From the NCBI GenBank assembly GCA_025210345.1, contig JAOARX010000033.1, forward strand, positions 40,846 through 104,845: a stretch of DNA of 64,000 nt, written 5' to 3'. Shown piece by piece: positions 1 to 8,583 of this stretch (positions are counted from its first letter, which is position 1; each line of letters starts with the position of its first letter). The notes below the pieces were generated by a model. The model ran no database searches. It was not told the origin of the DNA and saw only the letters and a list, made by a program, of their open reading frames with translations. The position numbers and the translations under genes are program-made. This DNA is from Pelagimonas sp. GTDB lineage: Bacteria > Pseudomonadota > Alphaproteobacteria > Rhodobacterales > Rhodobacteraceae.

Positions 1-99
1 ATGGTGGTTTTCATGGATGATGGCACAGCGCAGTTGACCGGCCGCGTCAAAAGCGTGTTGCAAAGCAGCGATGAACCCCCTGCCGATGAGGGGCAGTGA
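1..99 (+). CDS. C-terminal tail of a gene upstream of lptB, probably lptA (partial)
   Basis: The frame is open from base 1 and ends at TGA 97-99, giving the last 32 residues of a protein that begins before the window. The tail contains [10 protein letters not shown] followed by an acidic end. The stop overlaps the lptB start (TGATG), so the two are translationally coupled. In Proteobacteria the gene directly before lptB is usually lptA, the periplasmic LPS-bridge protein, and I infer that here. The fragment is too short to show the OstA fold, so the name rests mainly on position. Confidence 0.55.
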   Translation: MVVFMDDGTAQLTGRVKSVLQSSDEPPADEGQ

Positions 100-857
100 T
101 GGCCAAACCTGAGCTGACCGTGACCGAGGGCGCGTCCGGGCTTGTTGTGGATCATCTGCGCAAGAGCTATCGCAAACGTGTGGTCATCCGCGATGTGACG
201 CTTCGATTGGATCGGGGCGAAGTGGTTGCCCTGCTGGGTCCGAACGGATCGGGCAAAACCACGTCTTTTTATGCAATTGCGGGTCTTGTGAACCCGGAGA
301 GCGGCAGCGTCACCATTGACGGGCGCGATGCGACCTATCTGCCGATGTATCGGCGGGCGCGCATGGGCATCGGCTATCTTCCGCAAGAGATGTCGATTTT
401 CCGCGGCCTCAGTGTCGAAGACAACATCGCCGCCGTTCTGGACATTGCCGAAAAAAGCCGTCACCGACGCCGCGACCGGCTGGAAGAGCTGTTGGGTGAA
501 TTCTCAATCGAACATCTGCGCCGCGCGCCTGCAATGGCCCTGTCTGGCGGCGAAAGACGCCGTGTCGAAATCGCGCGCTGCCTGGCGGCGAACCCGAAAT
601 ACCTGCTGCTGGATGAACCCTTTGCCGGGGTTGACCCCATCAGCGTCGGGGATATTCGGCACCTTGTGTCCGATCTCAAGACCCGTGGGCTTGGGGTTTT
701 GATCACCGATCACAACGTGCGGGAGACGCTCGAAATTGTCGATCGTGCCTATATCCTGCATGACGGTCAGGTGCTGATGTCGGGCACCCCCGAAGAGGTG
801 GTGGAAAACGAAAACGTGCGCCGTGTTTATCTGGGTGACAGTTTCCGGTTGGGCTGA
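99..857 (+). CDS. lptB: LPS export ABC transporter ATP-binding protein LptB
   Basis: This 252-residue cytoplasmic ATPase powers extraction of lipopolysaccharide from the inner membrane together with LptF and LptG. Visible motifs are Walker A GPNGSGKT (47-54), the Q-loop at [10 protein letters not shown] (about 94-103), the ABC signature LSGGERR (148-154), Walker B LLLDEP (169-174) and the switch histidine in ITDHN (205). Length is normal for LptB. The ATG at 99 overlaps the preceding stop; a GTG at 96 would add one residue. In many Proteobacteria rpoN follows directly, but here a 255-base gap leads to hpf instead. Confidence 0.95.
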   Translation: MAKPELTVTEGASGLVVDHLRKSYRKRVVIRDVTLRLDRGEVVALLGPNGSGKTTSFYAIAGLVNPESGSVTIDGRDATYLPMYRRARMGIGYLPQEMSIFRGLSVEDNIAAVLDIAEKSRHRRRDRLEELLGEFSIEHLRRAPAMALSGGERRRVEIARCLAANPKYLLLDEPFAGVDPISVGDIRHLVSDLKTRGLGVLITDHNVRETLEIVDRAYILHDGQVLMSGTPEEVVENENVRRVYLGDSFRLG

Positions 858-1112
858 TCCTCTTGCGAAAAATCGACAGGAAATTCGCCTGTCGCGGGCA
901 CGGTTTCGATTGACTCTGCTGCGTATTCGTCGCTTGATGGATGTATGGCAACTTGTCTGTCTTCTGATCCGGTCAAAACCTCCCTTTGTTCAAAGGGTGG
1001 GTTTGGACAAGCCAAAGACAGCGGGGGCCCAACTTAGCCAAAATATCTGCAATTGCGTCGGGCCAATTCGCCCCGGCGGGATGTTTTGGTGGTCATAAGA
1101 AAGGACATACAT
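858..1112. other. Intergenic region between lptB and hpf, no gene seen
   Basis: This 255-base gap sits where rpoN lies in many relatives, and I find no open frame resembling sigma-54. It holds two small perfect inverted repeats. The first is CGACAGG (874-880) with CCTGTCG (888-894), right after the lptB stop. The second is CCCTTTG (982-988) with CAAAGGG (991-997). Neither is followed by a T-run, so neither is a clear intrinsic terminator. The hpf promoter should be here, but I could not single out one convincing -35/-10 pair. Confidence 0.5.
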
Positions 1113-1676
1113 ATGCGCTATCAGATCACGGGTAAGCACATCGATATCGGTGACGCCTTGCAAACCCATGTGAAGGACGAACTGGGTGCGATACTCGAAA
1201 AATACGGCCAGCGACCTACGGACGCCACGGTCACCTTCTCAAAATCCGCGCATGAATATGTCTGTGAAACCACCGTCCACCTGTCCAGCGGCCTGAATGC
1301 TTCGGCGAAATCGCATGAGACCGAGATTTACGCATCTTTCGATTCCTGCGCTGAAAAAATGGACAAACAGTTGCGTCGCTACAAGCGGCGCCTGAAGGAT
1401 CACCACAAGGATCGCGCAGAGCCCGTTGAACATTTCGGCGCGGCATCCTATATCCTCGCCAGTGAACCGGATTCGGCCGAGGCCGAGCCGGAGACGCTTC
1501 AACCGATGGTCATCGCTGAGATGGAAACCAAAATTCCGTCGCTGACCGTAGGTGAGGCCGTGATGCAGATGGAGCTTGCCGGGGCACCCGTGCTGGTTTT
1601 CCGTAACGAGAAAAAGGATGGCGTAAACGTCGTGTATCGGCGCGATGACGGCAATATTGGCTGGATCGATCCGTAA
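1113..1676 (+). CDS. hpf: Long-form ribosome hibernation promoting factor
   Basis: A 187-residue protein that binds the 30S subunit and, in its long form, joins two ribosomes into inactive 100S dimers in stationary phase. The N-terminal domain (about 1-105) starts MRYQITGKHIDIGDALQTHV and shows the basic RRYKRRLKDHHK stretch typical of HPF/YfiA. The C-terminal domain (about 130-187) has the dimerisation motif around GEAVMQMELAGAPVLVFRN and YRRDDGNIGWIDP. The ATG at 1113 is chosen because AAGAAAGGA lies just upstream. It sits before ptsN, the usual order in Alphaproteobacteria. Confidence 0.93.
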   Translation: MRYQITGKHIDIGDALQTHVKDELGAILEKYGQRPTDATVTFSKSAHEYVCETTVHLSSGLNASAKSHETEIYASFDSCAEKMDKQLRRYKRRLKDHHKDRAEPVEHFGAASYILASEPDSAEAEPETLQPMVIAEMETKIPSLTVGEAVMQMELAGAPVLVFRNEKKDGVNVVYRRDDGNIGWIDP

Positions 1677-1707
1677 CAGACCCAAACGCCGAGTGGTCAG
1701 GTATTTT

Positions 1708-2172
1708 ATGAAGTTCATAGATCTCCTCAAGCCTGAGGCCATCAAAGTTGTTTCTTCGGCATCGTCGAAGAAACGCTTGCTGCATGATCTCTCTGACCTG
1801 GCCGAGGCGGCCTATGGGCTCTCGGCTCAGGCCACTGTTGAGGCGTTGATGGAGCGCGAAACGCTGGGGCCCACAGGTGTGGGCCATGGTGTTGCCTTGC
1901 CCCATGCCCGCATCGCCAGTCTGGAAACCGTGACCGGGGCGTTTGTTCTGCTGGAAAAACCCGTCGATTTCGATGCGGTTGATCGCCAGCCGGTTGACTT
2001 GATCTTTGGGCTGTTTGCGCCCGCAGAGGCCGGGGTTGAGCATCTCAAGGCCCTGGCGCTGGTGTCGCGGACCCTGCGCGAGGCGTCTTTATGTGCCAAG
2101 CTGCGGGCGAACCCGGATCCGACCATGATCTACACGATCCTGACCGAATTCGAATCTGTCAAAGCAGCCTGA
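1708..2172 (+). CDS. ptsN: Nitrogen-regulatory PTS EIIA component
   Basis: A 154-residue EIIA-Ntr protein, the terminal phosphate acceptor of the regulatory phosphotransferase chain that tunes potassium and nitrogen metabolism. The phosphorylated histidine is His66 in GVGHGVALPHAR; the family pattern continues with DLIFGLFAP and HLKALALVSRTLR. The ATG at 1708 begins the conserved MKFIDLLKPEAI. It follows hpf by 31 bases, so the two are probably cotranscribed, and it ends at a strong hairpin terminator (2198-2224). Confidence 0.94.
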   Translation: MKFIDLLKPEAIKVVSSASSKKRLLHDLSDLAEAAYGLSAQATVEALMERETLGPTGVGHGVALPHARIASLETVTGAFVLLEKPVDFDAVDRQPVDLIFGLFAPAEAGVEHLKALALVSRTLREASLCAKLRANPDPTMIYTILTEFESVKAA

Positions 2173-2197
2173 TCAAACAAACGGACACATGGACCAC

Positions 2198-2224
2198 AAA
2201 GGCGCAGCATGGACTGCGCCTTTT
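2198..2224 (+). terminator. Intrinsic terminator after ptsN
   Basis: AAAGGCGCAG (2198-2207) pairs with CTGCGCCTTT (2214-2223) around a six-base loop and runs into TTTT. It lies 26 bases after the ptsN stop and eight bases before the convergent sulfotransferase stop. Its T/A flanks could also stop transcription coming the other way. Confidence 0.85.
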
Positions 2225-2231
2225 GCGTTTC

Positions 2232-3662
2232 TCAGGCCCAATCAGAGAAGCCGAACATCAGATAGTCGCGCTGATAGGCTTCGCGGGCGAGGGATTCGAT
2301 CTGATCGTCATAGATTTCGGCCAGTGAATAGGGCGCATGATTGGGCACCGTTTCCGGATCGGGGGGCGCGGGATGGCCCACCTGCATCGCCATGGCGGGC
2401 AGATAGGCCTGCATTTCATCTTCGCGGATCACCATATCCGGTAGGGTGAAGTCCGACATGCCCTGGATGCATTGCGCCTGGGTTGCCCAATGGCCATCGA
2501 CACGGACGGCGGTCTGGCCGGACAGGTTGGCTTTGACCCAGGAAAGATAGGCGGTGAAAGCATCGCGATGGGCATTGGCATCATAGGCTTCGTCCGGCTC
2601 ACCTTCGGGGATGGGCAGGTTGTGCGCGCGCCGCAGCGTTTTGCGAATGCCTTTGAAACTGCCCTTTTCGGTGGTCAGGATCTTGGAACAAAAGGCCTCA
2701 TGTGCGCGGGCCAGCGGGTGACGAATGACCGTGAAACTGCGGTGGCCGGGGTGTTCCCGCTTCCAGCTGCGCAGGCTGCCTTGGTTGAAATCCTTGCGCA
2801 ATTTGCTTTCCGACACCCCATCAAGCGCCGCAAGCCAGCGCCGCACCGCGGTTTCCGGGCCAGAGCGGATCGGCATGTACAGCAGGGGGGTTTCGGCGGC
2901 GGCGATATAGCTGGGCACAACCGGCCCCCTGCGCGGCTCAAAATTCGGGGTGCGCGACAGGTTGAAACGATCCAGCCGGGCCAGGGCCTGCTCCATCTCC
3001 GAAAAGTTCTGAACCTTCTCTGCGATGGGCTGGGGGTTTTGTTTTTTCAACGCGGTGTTGAGACTGTCCAATTCGGCATGCGCGCCCAGCCAGCGGGCCA
3101 ATCCATTCATGACCGCCACGTCCTGCAGGTCTTCGTAGGCGACATAAAATGCTGTCTGGCCCGTGGTTTGCAGCGCGTTCAACAGTTTGACCTGAAACGC
3201 CTGCAGCGCGGCCATATGGGTTTCGAATTCCTGTGGGTCAAATACCGCTTGTCCGTCTTTGCGCCGTTTGACGTTGGTCAATTTCCATTGACCGGTCGCT
3301 TGGGCGATTTTCCAGCTGACATAGCTGTCGACAGGATTGCGCGTCAGGATGACCTTGCCGATTTTCGGATCTGCCAGCAAAGCGTCCAGAATGCGCGGAT
3401 CATGGTCGTGAAAATAGCGAAATCCACCGATGCCATCGGGGGTTGCCAGCCGGATCTGGTTGACCAGCCGCATCGGGTCAATTTCACGCTCTTCCTGGGT
3501 GATCCCCAGAATGTCTTCGGAATTGGGATAGCCGATGAAATGCGGGTTGAAGGCCTCTCCGTGACAGGTGATCCCGTCAAAGGCGTTCAGATTGGCCTCA
3601 AGGAAATTCGATCCCGTTCGCATTTCCGCAAAGACGACGAAGCAGTCGAAATTATGAGACAT
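2232..3662 (-). CDS. Sulfotransferase-family protein with two sulfotransferase-like modules (NodH-like)
   Basis: This 476-residue protein probably transfers sulfate from PAPS to a glycan. The first module shows a 5'-phosphosulfate loop at MRTGSNF (14-20) and a 3'-phosphate motif RNPVDSYVSWK (108-118). A second, weaker copy of the same layout follows: MPIRSGPETAVRR (261-273) and VIRHPLARAHEAF (310-322). Single-module bacterial sulfotransferases are usually about half this length. It ends a minus-strand run of glycosyltransferase genes, nine bases after the GT14-like gene. The true acceptor is unknown, and the second module may be catalytic or only structural. Confidence 0.75.
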   Translation of the reverse strand: MSHNFDCFVVFAEMRTGSNFLEANLNAFDGITCHGEAFNPHFIGYPNSEDILGITQEEREIDPMRLVNQIRLATPDGIGGFRYFHDHDPRILDALLADPKIGKVILTRNPVDSYVSWKIAQATGQWKLTNVKRRKDGQAVFDPQEFETHMAALQAFQVKLLNALQTTGQTAFYVAYEDLQDVAVMNGLARWLGAHAELDSLNTALKKQNPQPIAEKVQNFSEMEQALARLDRFNLSRTPNFEPRRGPVVPSYIAAAETPLLYMPIRSGPETAVRRWLAALDGVSESKLRKDFNQGSLRSWKREHPGHRSFTVIRHPLARAHEAFCSKILTTEKGSFKGIRKTLRRAHNLPIPEGEPDEAYDANAHRDAFTAYLSWVKANLSGQTAVRVDGHWATQAQCIQGMSDFTLPDMVIREDEMQAYLPAMAMQVGHPAPPDPETVPNHAPYSLAEIYDDQIESLAREAYQRDYLMFGFSDWA

Positions 3663-3671
3663 CCAAAGGCC

Positions 3672-5372
3672 TTACTTCTTGATCAGATAGGGTTTCCGCC
3701 CCTGAGAGTGCAGGTTTCTGGGCGCGGGGTCCACCGGGAAATCGCCCATCAGATAGGGGTGCATTCCCTGGTTCTTGAGATTTTGCAGAAACTGCCCAAA
3801 ACCGGTGAGGTTTTCCAGCCGGGGTGCCTCGGCCAGACGTCGCATGGATTTCTGGCCGATCTCGTCAATAATGACCTGCAAGGGCTCCATCGGGGCTTCG
3901 ATGAATTCCGCCATGGTCCAGATACGGACGCGCGCTTTGACATCGGCATCACGCAGCTCATCCAGCATCTTGCTTTCGATTTTTTGCAATTTGGCCGCCT
4001 CGGCACGGATGTCGGCAAAATTGGCGTTCGACTTGAACAGCGGGACAGCCCAGGCGCCAGAAATCACGCTGATCTGGGCGTTGGGATCATGTGAAAAGGT
4101 CCAGTTGATTTTCGGATTGTCATGCGGCCCGTATTGAAAGCACTGGCGCTCCCCCCGGGTGTTCCACAACAGGTTGGCCAAAAAGGCCTTTGGGTTTGCG
4201 TCGCGCAGTTTGGCCTGATCTGACAGGGCGCCGTTCAGATGGGTCTGACCATTGGCGAATTCGGCCCGTTCTGGCCCATAGAGATGCCCATGCACCTGCG
4301 CCCCGGTTGCCCGTGTGAGCCAGCTTTCAAAATCCTGAAAGAGCTCCGTGAAGCCCTGAAAAACCGAGTACCGCCCGGCGGTGACCCCATTTTCCCACCC
4401 ATGATTGGGAAACCGAGATTGCATGTACAACCCGGCGCGCCCGCGTGTTCGGCGATCAACCGCCTTGGCAAAAATGCGGTCAATCTTGCCTGGATTGGGC
4501 TCTTGCCGCGACATGGCGCGATTGGGGTCGGTTAAAAACGCCTCATATAGGCGACCGGCATGTGGCCAGATCTTGCGCGCGACAAAGCAATCGGACCGGC
4601 GCAAAAGCTGGAGATGGTCGTCATAGAAAATATGCGGCTTGCCTTGAAAGTCGAACTTGGACAGCGTCAGTGACCGGCTTTCGATATTGGTCGAATACAG
4701 CCGGGCGAGCGTCTGAAAATAGCTTTCATCGGGTATCCAGACCTTGCGAAAATAGGCGTCAAAGGTGGCCCGTTCCGGATCTTGCAAAATCGCCGATAGT
4801 GTCTGGCGGGTCAGGCACCACCATTGGCTGCCCATATGGGGGGTAATGCCCGCTGGGATGCGGCGACGAAAATGGACAAGCCTTTGAAATTCTACAAACT
4901 TATCAAAAAGGTATCTCTGTTTTCGCCAGGAAAACGGGAACCGCAGGGTAAACCGTTCCTGATCCAGCCCACCAACGGTCCAGGGCACATCGGCGGTTGT
5001 TGCGCTTTCGATGAAATCGGTGCGCGGGCGCTCAGCAAGATAGTCGATCAGCTCTTCGACGGGACGCAGTGGCAGGCAAGACCCCGACGCAAGATAGACG
5101 TGCCGGACCTCGGGAAACCGTTCCAGCATCAGTTCGGATGCAGATTGGCTGGCCGCGACCAGCCCCCAACTGCCCCATTCACAGCGGTGGCGCCGCGAGA
5201 ACAGCACGGATGGCAGACCGCCAAGGCTGCGCACAAAGCTGTCATAGGCGGATTTTGCAACATTCTGGTCGACGTGAATCACCACGGGGCAACCGCCCCG
5301 CGCCCAGTGACGGGCGACCTGTTCGGCGCGATGCAGGGCCGTGTGGACCAGCATGACGATGCCGACGCTCAT
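3672..5372 (-). CDS. GT14-like beta-1,6-N-acetylglucosaminyltransferase with DUF5927-type C-terminus
   Basis: A 566-residue protein. The N-terminal part (about 1-260) has the core-2/I-branching layout: GIVMLVHTALHRAEQVARH, then HVDQNVAKSAYDSF, then VYLASGSCLPLRP, and the MGSQWWCLTR and PDESYFQT motifs near 185-230. The C-terminal half (about 300-560) resembles the region attached to this enzyme in other Rhodobacteraceae and has no function I can assign. The start overlaps the stop of the next upstream gene by four bases (5369-5372), so translation is coupled. It likely adds a branching sugar to a surface glycan; donor and acceptor cannot be read from sequence. Confidence 0.78.
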   Translation of the reverse strand: MSVGIVMLVHTALHRAEQVARHWARGGCPVVIHVDQNVAKSAYDSFVRSLGGLPSVLFSRRHRCEWGSWGLVAASQSASELMLERFPEVRHVYLASGSCLPLRPVEELIDYLAERPRTDFIESATTADVPWTVGGLDQERFTLRFPFSWRKQRYLFDKFVEFQRLVHFRRRIPAGITPHMGSQWWCLTRQTLSAILQDPERATFDAYFRKVWIPDESYFQTLARLYSTNIESRSLTLSKFDFQGKPHIFYDDHLQLLRRSDCFVARKIWPHAGRLYEAFLTDPNRAMSRQEPNPGKIDRIFAKAVDRRTRGRAGLYMQSRFPNHGWENGVTAGRYSVFQGFTELFQDFESWLTRATGAQVHGHLYGPERAEFANGQTHLNGALSDQAKLRDANPKAFLANLLWNTRGERQCFQYGPHDNPKINWTFSHDPNAQISVISGAWAVPLFKSNANFADIRAEAAKLQKIESKMLDELRDADVKARVRIWTMAEFIEAPMEPLQVIIDEIGQKSMRRLAEAPRLENLTGFGQFLQNLKNQGMHPYLMGDFPVDPAPRNLHSQGRKPYLIKK

Positions 5373-6379
5373 GCCCAGTTCCCCTTGGACATCAGCCCGA
5401 GGATCTCAAGCTGACGCCAGTTGATGTATTTTTCTGACCATTTGCACCACAGGTCGGGGTTCTCCTGAACCCCATCTGCATAGGCAATATATTCACGGCT
5501 GGCGCCATAGTGTTGACCGCGTGACAGCTCTTCCTCGGCCTTTTCGGTAAAGGTTGAGAGGAATTTGGTGTGGAGCAGGATCCCGCTGGCCTTTTCCCCC
5601 CCCCATTCGTCGTAAACCTGGTTCAGGCCGCGCGGCAAAAGGCTATGGGTCGATGACACATAGGCATAGCGCCGATCCCATTTGACCAGCGGGATCTTGT
5701 TCAGTGCCGGGGCCAGTTCGGGTTGGTCAGCGAAAAAGACGCGTGCGCGCGGCCCCCCTTGAATCCAGAGGTTCCCAAACAGCGGGTTTTTCTGGATCGT
5801 ATAGTTGCCGGAATCAAACCACGCGGCGATGTCCAAAGGGTTCTGGCCAGGCAGATAGGTTTGCTGGTCGATCCGCCCCTTGGGATACATGTCCAAAAGC
5901 ATGGCCGAAAAGGATTTGATCGAACTGGCGTCCAGCCAATCCGTCAGGGCCCGTAAGGGGCGGGTATCGTAGAACGGGTAAAGAAACAGCTCATCCGGGT
6001 CGACCGTCAGGCACCAGTGTTCGTGCCCGTATTTCATCAGCAACCAGTTCATCCAGTCCATGCCAAACCGCGCGCGTTTATACCCCGCGCGCGTGGTCCA
6101 AACGGACACATCCGGTTGTTTTGCCAGATAATCGAGCGAGCCATCGGTGCTGTCGTTGTCGACAAAGAAAAAGTGGTTCACGCCCATCTCGCGATAGAAC
6201 TTCAAGAACCACGGAAGCCGCACCCCTTCATTGCGTTGGGTACAAAACAGCAAGATGTCAGATGGGTTGATCGACTTGGTTCGGTTCGCGACCGGGCGCA
6301 AATCCCGACGCTTGCGAAAGGCACGAATGCGCCAGCGCCTGCGTTTAAGCCGAAGCCGATATGATTGCCATGCCCCCAA
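5369..6379 (-). CDS. Glycosyltransferase family 2-like protein (Glyco_tranf_2_4 type)
   Basis: A 336-residue protein with a basic N-terminus (about 1-28). The nucleotide-sugar fold begins at ILLFCTQRNEGVRLPWFLKFYR, followed by FFFVDNDSTDGSLDYL and the metal-binding-type VDPDELFLYP. This is the pattern of the GT2-like family often found in Roseobacter capsule loci. The start appears to be TTG at 6379, preceded by AAAGGG (6387-6392) with seven bases between; I see no in-frame ATG nearby. It overlaps the GT14-like gene by four bases. Its sugar specificity is unknown. Confidence 0.72.
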   Translation of the reverse strand: MGAWQSYRLRLKRRRWRIRAFRKRRDLRPVANRTKSINPSDILLFCTQRNEGVRLPWFLKFYREMGVNHFFFVDNDSTDGSLDYLAKQPDVSVWTTRAGYKRARFGMDWMNWLLMKYGHEHWCLTVDPDELFLYPFYDTRPLRALTDWLDASSIKSFSAMLLDMYPKGRIDQQTYLPGQNPLDIAAWFDSGNYTIQKNPLFGNLWIQGGPRARVFFADQPELAPALNKIPLVKWDRRYAYVSSTHSLLPRGLNQVYDEWGGEKASGILLHTKFLSTFTEKAEEELSRGQHYGASREYIAYADGVQENPDLWCKWSEKYINWRQLEILGLMSKGNWA

Positions 6380-6428
6380 ATGCGTGCCCTTTGTATGGCT
6401 TTGACAAGCCTCGTTTTTTTTCGGGTTA

Positions 6429-7613
6429 TCAGATCTGGGTTAACACCGCCTTGAAATGACTGTCCCACGTGGGCGGTTGATACGGATGCGGGCCGCTTGC
6501 AGCCACTGATCCTGTGTCCCGAGTTACCATCAAACCCCTTAGTTTCATTAACCATTCATACTGATTTGTGATTTTTTCGCAAATGGGAATATCGCCCATG
6601 ACCTCCCGGTAAATTGGTAAGTCGTTGCAAAGAATGGGGGTTCCCAGGGCAGCGGCCTCAATCGGGGGCAGGCCGTATCCCTCAGCATGGCTGGGAAACA
6701 ACAGCGCCTGAGCGTGTTCGAGATAGGCAAAGACCTGGTCATCCGGTAGGGTCCCCAATTCGTAAACGCCGGGCTGGCCTGCATCAAGCCGTTCAAAAAC
6801 CTCGGAATTCTGCCATCCGCGTGCGCCGATGATGACAAGATCCGCACCGTTGAATTGGGTCCACAGGTCCAGAAGAAACCCGTGGTTCTTACGCGGTTCA
6901 ATTGTCCCCAAAGCGAGGAAAAAAGGACGCGGCCAGGGGTTGGGGTGTCCCGAAGGTGGGATATTCACCCCCAAGTGGGACGTCAAAAGAGTTGGGCAGC
7001 CCGGTCCCAAATGCCGTTGCACATCCGCTTTGGTTTGCTCTGAGTTGCATAAAATCAAATCGGCATGCCGACCCGCGCGGGTCAGAAACCCATGAAACTT
7101 GGACTGGGTTTCGGGGCGTTGAAATTGCGGAAAGTCCAGCGGAATGGTGTCATGGATCATCACCGCGATCTTGGGTTTGCGCGCGCGCAGCGACCCAATG
7201 ACTCGATTGGTCAGGTTCGAATGCCCAACATTCAGATAGTGCACCCCCATGGGCAGATGTCGCGCCAACATGCGGGACAAACGCAGGGGCATGCAACGGT
7301 CCAGAGCCAGGCGGCGCAGGTCGGCTTCGGCGCGCGCGCGCATAGGATCAAGCCCGCGTTTCACACGCGACAGGCGATCTGCTGCGCCCCATTCGTCGGT
7401 GCCAAGCCGCTGGGCCAGCTGCCTGCACCCCTCGGTGTCCAGCAGCACATAGCCCAACGACGATCGGAGCAGGCCAAAGCAATTTCCAAGGCGGCTGAGT
7501 TTTTCAAGATATGCGAATTCAACACGATCAACGCCGGTCATGGGGCGGCCCACGCGCCGGATCAGCCGGGTCAGGTCCAACAGGCGGGTTGGATTATTTG
7601 TCGTAGTGGCCAT
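6429..7613 (-). CDS. GT4-type (GT-B fold) glycosyltransferase
   Basis: A 394-residue protein. The C-terminal half shows the GT4 donor-binding pattern: FLALGTIEPRKNHGFLL near 230, LPDDQVFAYLEHAQALLFPS, then the E-x7-E motif EGYGLPPIEAAALGTPIL. The N-terminal half (acceptor domain) starts LLDLTRLIRRVGRPMTGVDRVE, common to this subgroup. The gene overlaps the 3' end of galE by 20 bases (7594-7613), which argues for cotranscription. It most likely extends the surface polysaccharide made by this locus; substrates are not known. Confidence 0.82.
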   Translation of the reverse strand: MATTTNNPTRLLDLTRLIRRVGRPMTGVDRVEFAYLEKLSRLGNCFGLLRSSLGYVLLDTEGCRQLAQRLGTDEWGAADRLSRVKRGLDPMRARAEADLRRLALDRCMPLRLSRMLARHLPMGVHYLNVGHSNLTNRVIGSLRARKPKIAVMIHDTIPLDFPQFQRPETQSKFHGFLTRAGRHADLILCNSEQTKADVQRHLGPGCPTLLTSHLGVNIPPSGHPNPWPRPFFLALGTIEPRKNHGFLLDLWTQFNGADLVIIGARGWQNSEVFERLDAGQPGVYELGTLPDDQVFAYLEHAQALLFPSHAEGYGLPPIEAAALGTPILCNDLPIYREVMGDIPICEKITNQYEWLMKLRGLMVTRDTGSVAASGPHPYQPPTWDSHFKAVLTQI

Positions 7614-8577
7614 TTTTGTGCCACCGCCACGCGTCTGTAATCATCTGCGGCATGGTCGAACGGTGCGGAGCCCACCCCAGCTCTGCTTCGGCGCGCGATG
7701 ATCCGGAAACCAGCTTGGTTGCATCACCGCCCCGCCGCGCCCCTTCGATGTAGGGCACCGGGCGGTTGGTTACACTGCCTGCGGAATCGATCACTTCTAG
7801 GTTGGAAAAGCCCTTGCCCGTGCCCAGGTTGAACACGCGGCTTTCGCGGCCATTTTCAAGCCATTTCAAGCCAAGCACATGCGCATCAACAAGATCGCAG
7901 ACATGGACATAGTCGCGAATGCACGTGCCGTCCGGAGTGTCATAATCCGTCCCAAACAGCGTCAGCGCCGGGCGCGTTCCGTCGATCGCCTCAAGCATGA
8001 CGGGGATCAGATGGGTTTCGGGCCGGTGATGTTCGCCCACTTCAGCGTCAGGATCCGCGCCCGCAACGTTGAAATACCGAAAGATCACATGCCGCAGCCC
8101 ATGGGCGGCACCAAAATCACGCAAGATATCTTCGACCGCGCGTTTCGACGCGCCATAGGCGTTCAGCGGGTCCTGAGGTGTGGTTTCGTCCAACACCACA
8201 TTGTCGTGTTCACCATAAGTCGCGCAGGTTGAGCTAAAGACGAAATCCAGACAGCCCGCCGCCACCGCCGCCTCAATCAGGGTCAATGAGCCCGCGACAT
8301 TGTTGCGCCAATATCGACCGGGTTCGGTCATGGCCTCGCCCACCTGGCTGAGGGCCGCGAAATGCATGACGGCAGCCGGTTGGTATTTGGCAAAAACGTC
8401 GTCCAGACGCGCGCGGTCGGTCAGGTCCCCACGTTCGAACGGGCCGAATTTGACCGCGTCCTGCCAACCCGTCACGAGGTTGTCATAGGTGACGGGCGTA
8501 TAGCCCGCCGCCTTCAGGGCCTTGCACGCATGGCTGCCAATATAGCCTGCCCCGCCCGTGACCAGAATATGGGTCAT
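7594..8577 (-). CDS. galE: UDP-glucose 4-epimerase
   Basis: A 327-residue short-chain dehydrogenase that interconverts UDP-glucose and UDP-galactose. It has the NAD-binding GGAGYIGSH at the N-terminus, catalytic Ser/Thr in FSSTCATYGE and the Tyr-Lys pair in NAYGASKRAVE. RYFNVAGADP and NLGTGKGFS are further GalE signatures. It lies between galU (six-base gap) and the GT4 gene (20-base overlap), so it supplies galactose donor to the locus. Confidence 0.95.
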   Translation of the reverse strand: MTHILVTGGAGYIGSHACKALKAAGYTPVTYDNLVTGWQDAVKFGPFERGDLTDRARLDDVFAKYQPAAVMHFAALSQVGEAMTEPGRYWRNNVAGSLTLIEAAVAAGCLDFVFSSTCATYGEHDNVVLDETTPQDPLNAYGASKRAVEDILRDFGAAHGLRHVIFRYFNVAGADPDAEVGEHHRPETHLIPVMLEAIDGTRPALTLFGTDYDTPDGTCIRDYVHVCDLVDAHVLGLKWLENGRESRVFNLGTGKGFSNLEVIDSAGSVTNRPVPYIEGARRGGDATKLVSGSSRAEAELGWAPHRSTMPQMITDAWRWHKNGHYDK

Positions 8578-8583
8578 TCTCGT

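Noticed and set aside
858..1112. Sigma-54 promoter upstream of hpf
   Set aside because: A TGGCA occurs near 948, but the required TTGC element is not at the right spacing.
2472..4094. A 540-codon plus-strand frame across the sulfotransferase and GT14-like genes
   Set aside because: It crosses the boundary of two well-supported minus-strand genes and shows no recognisable domain.
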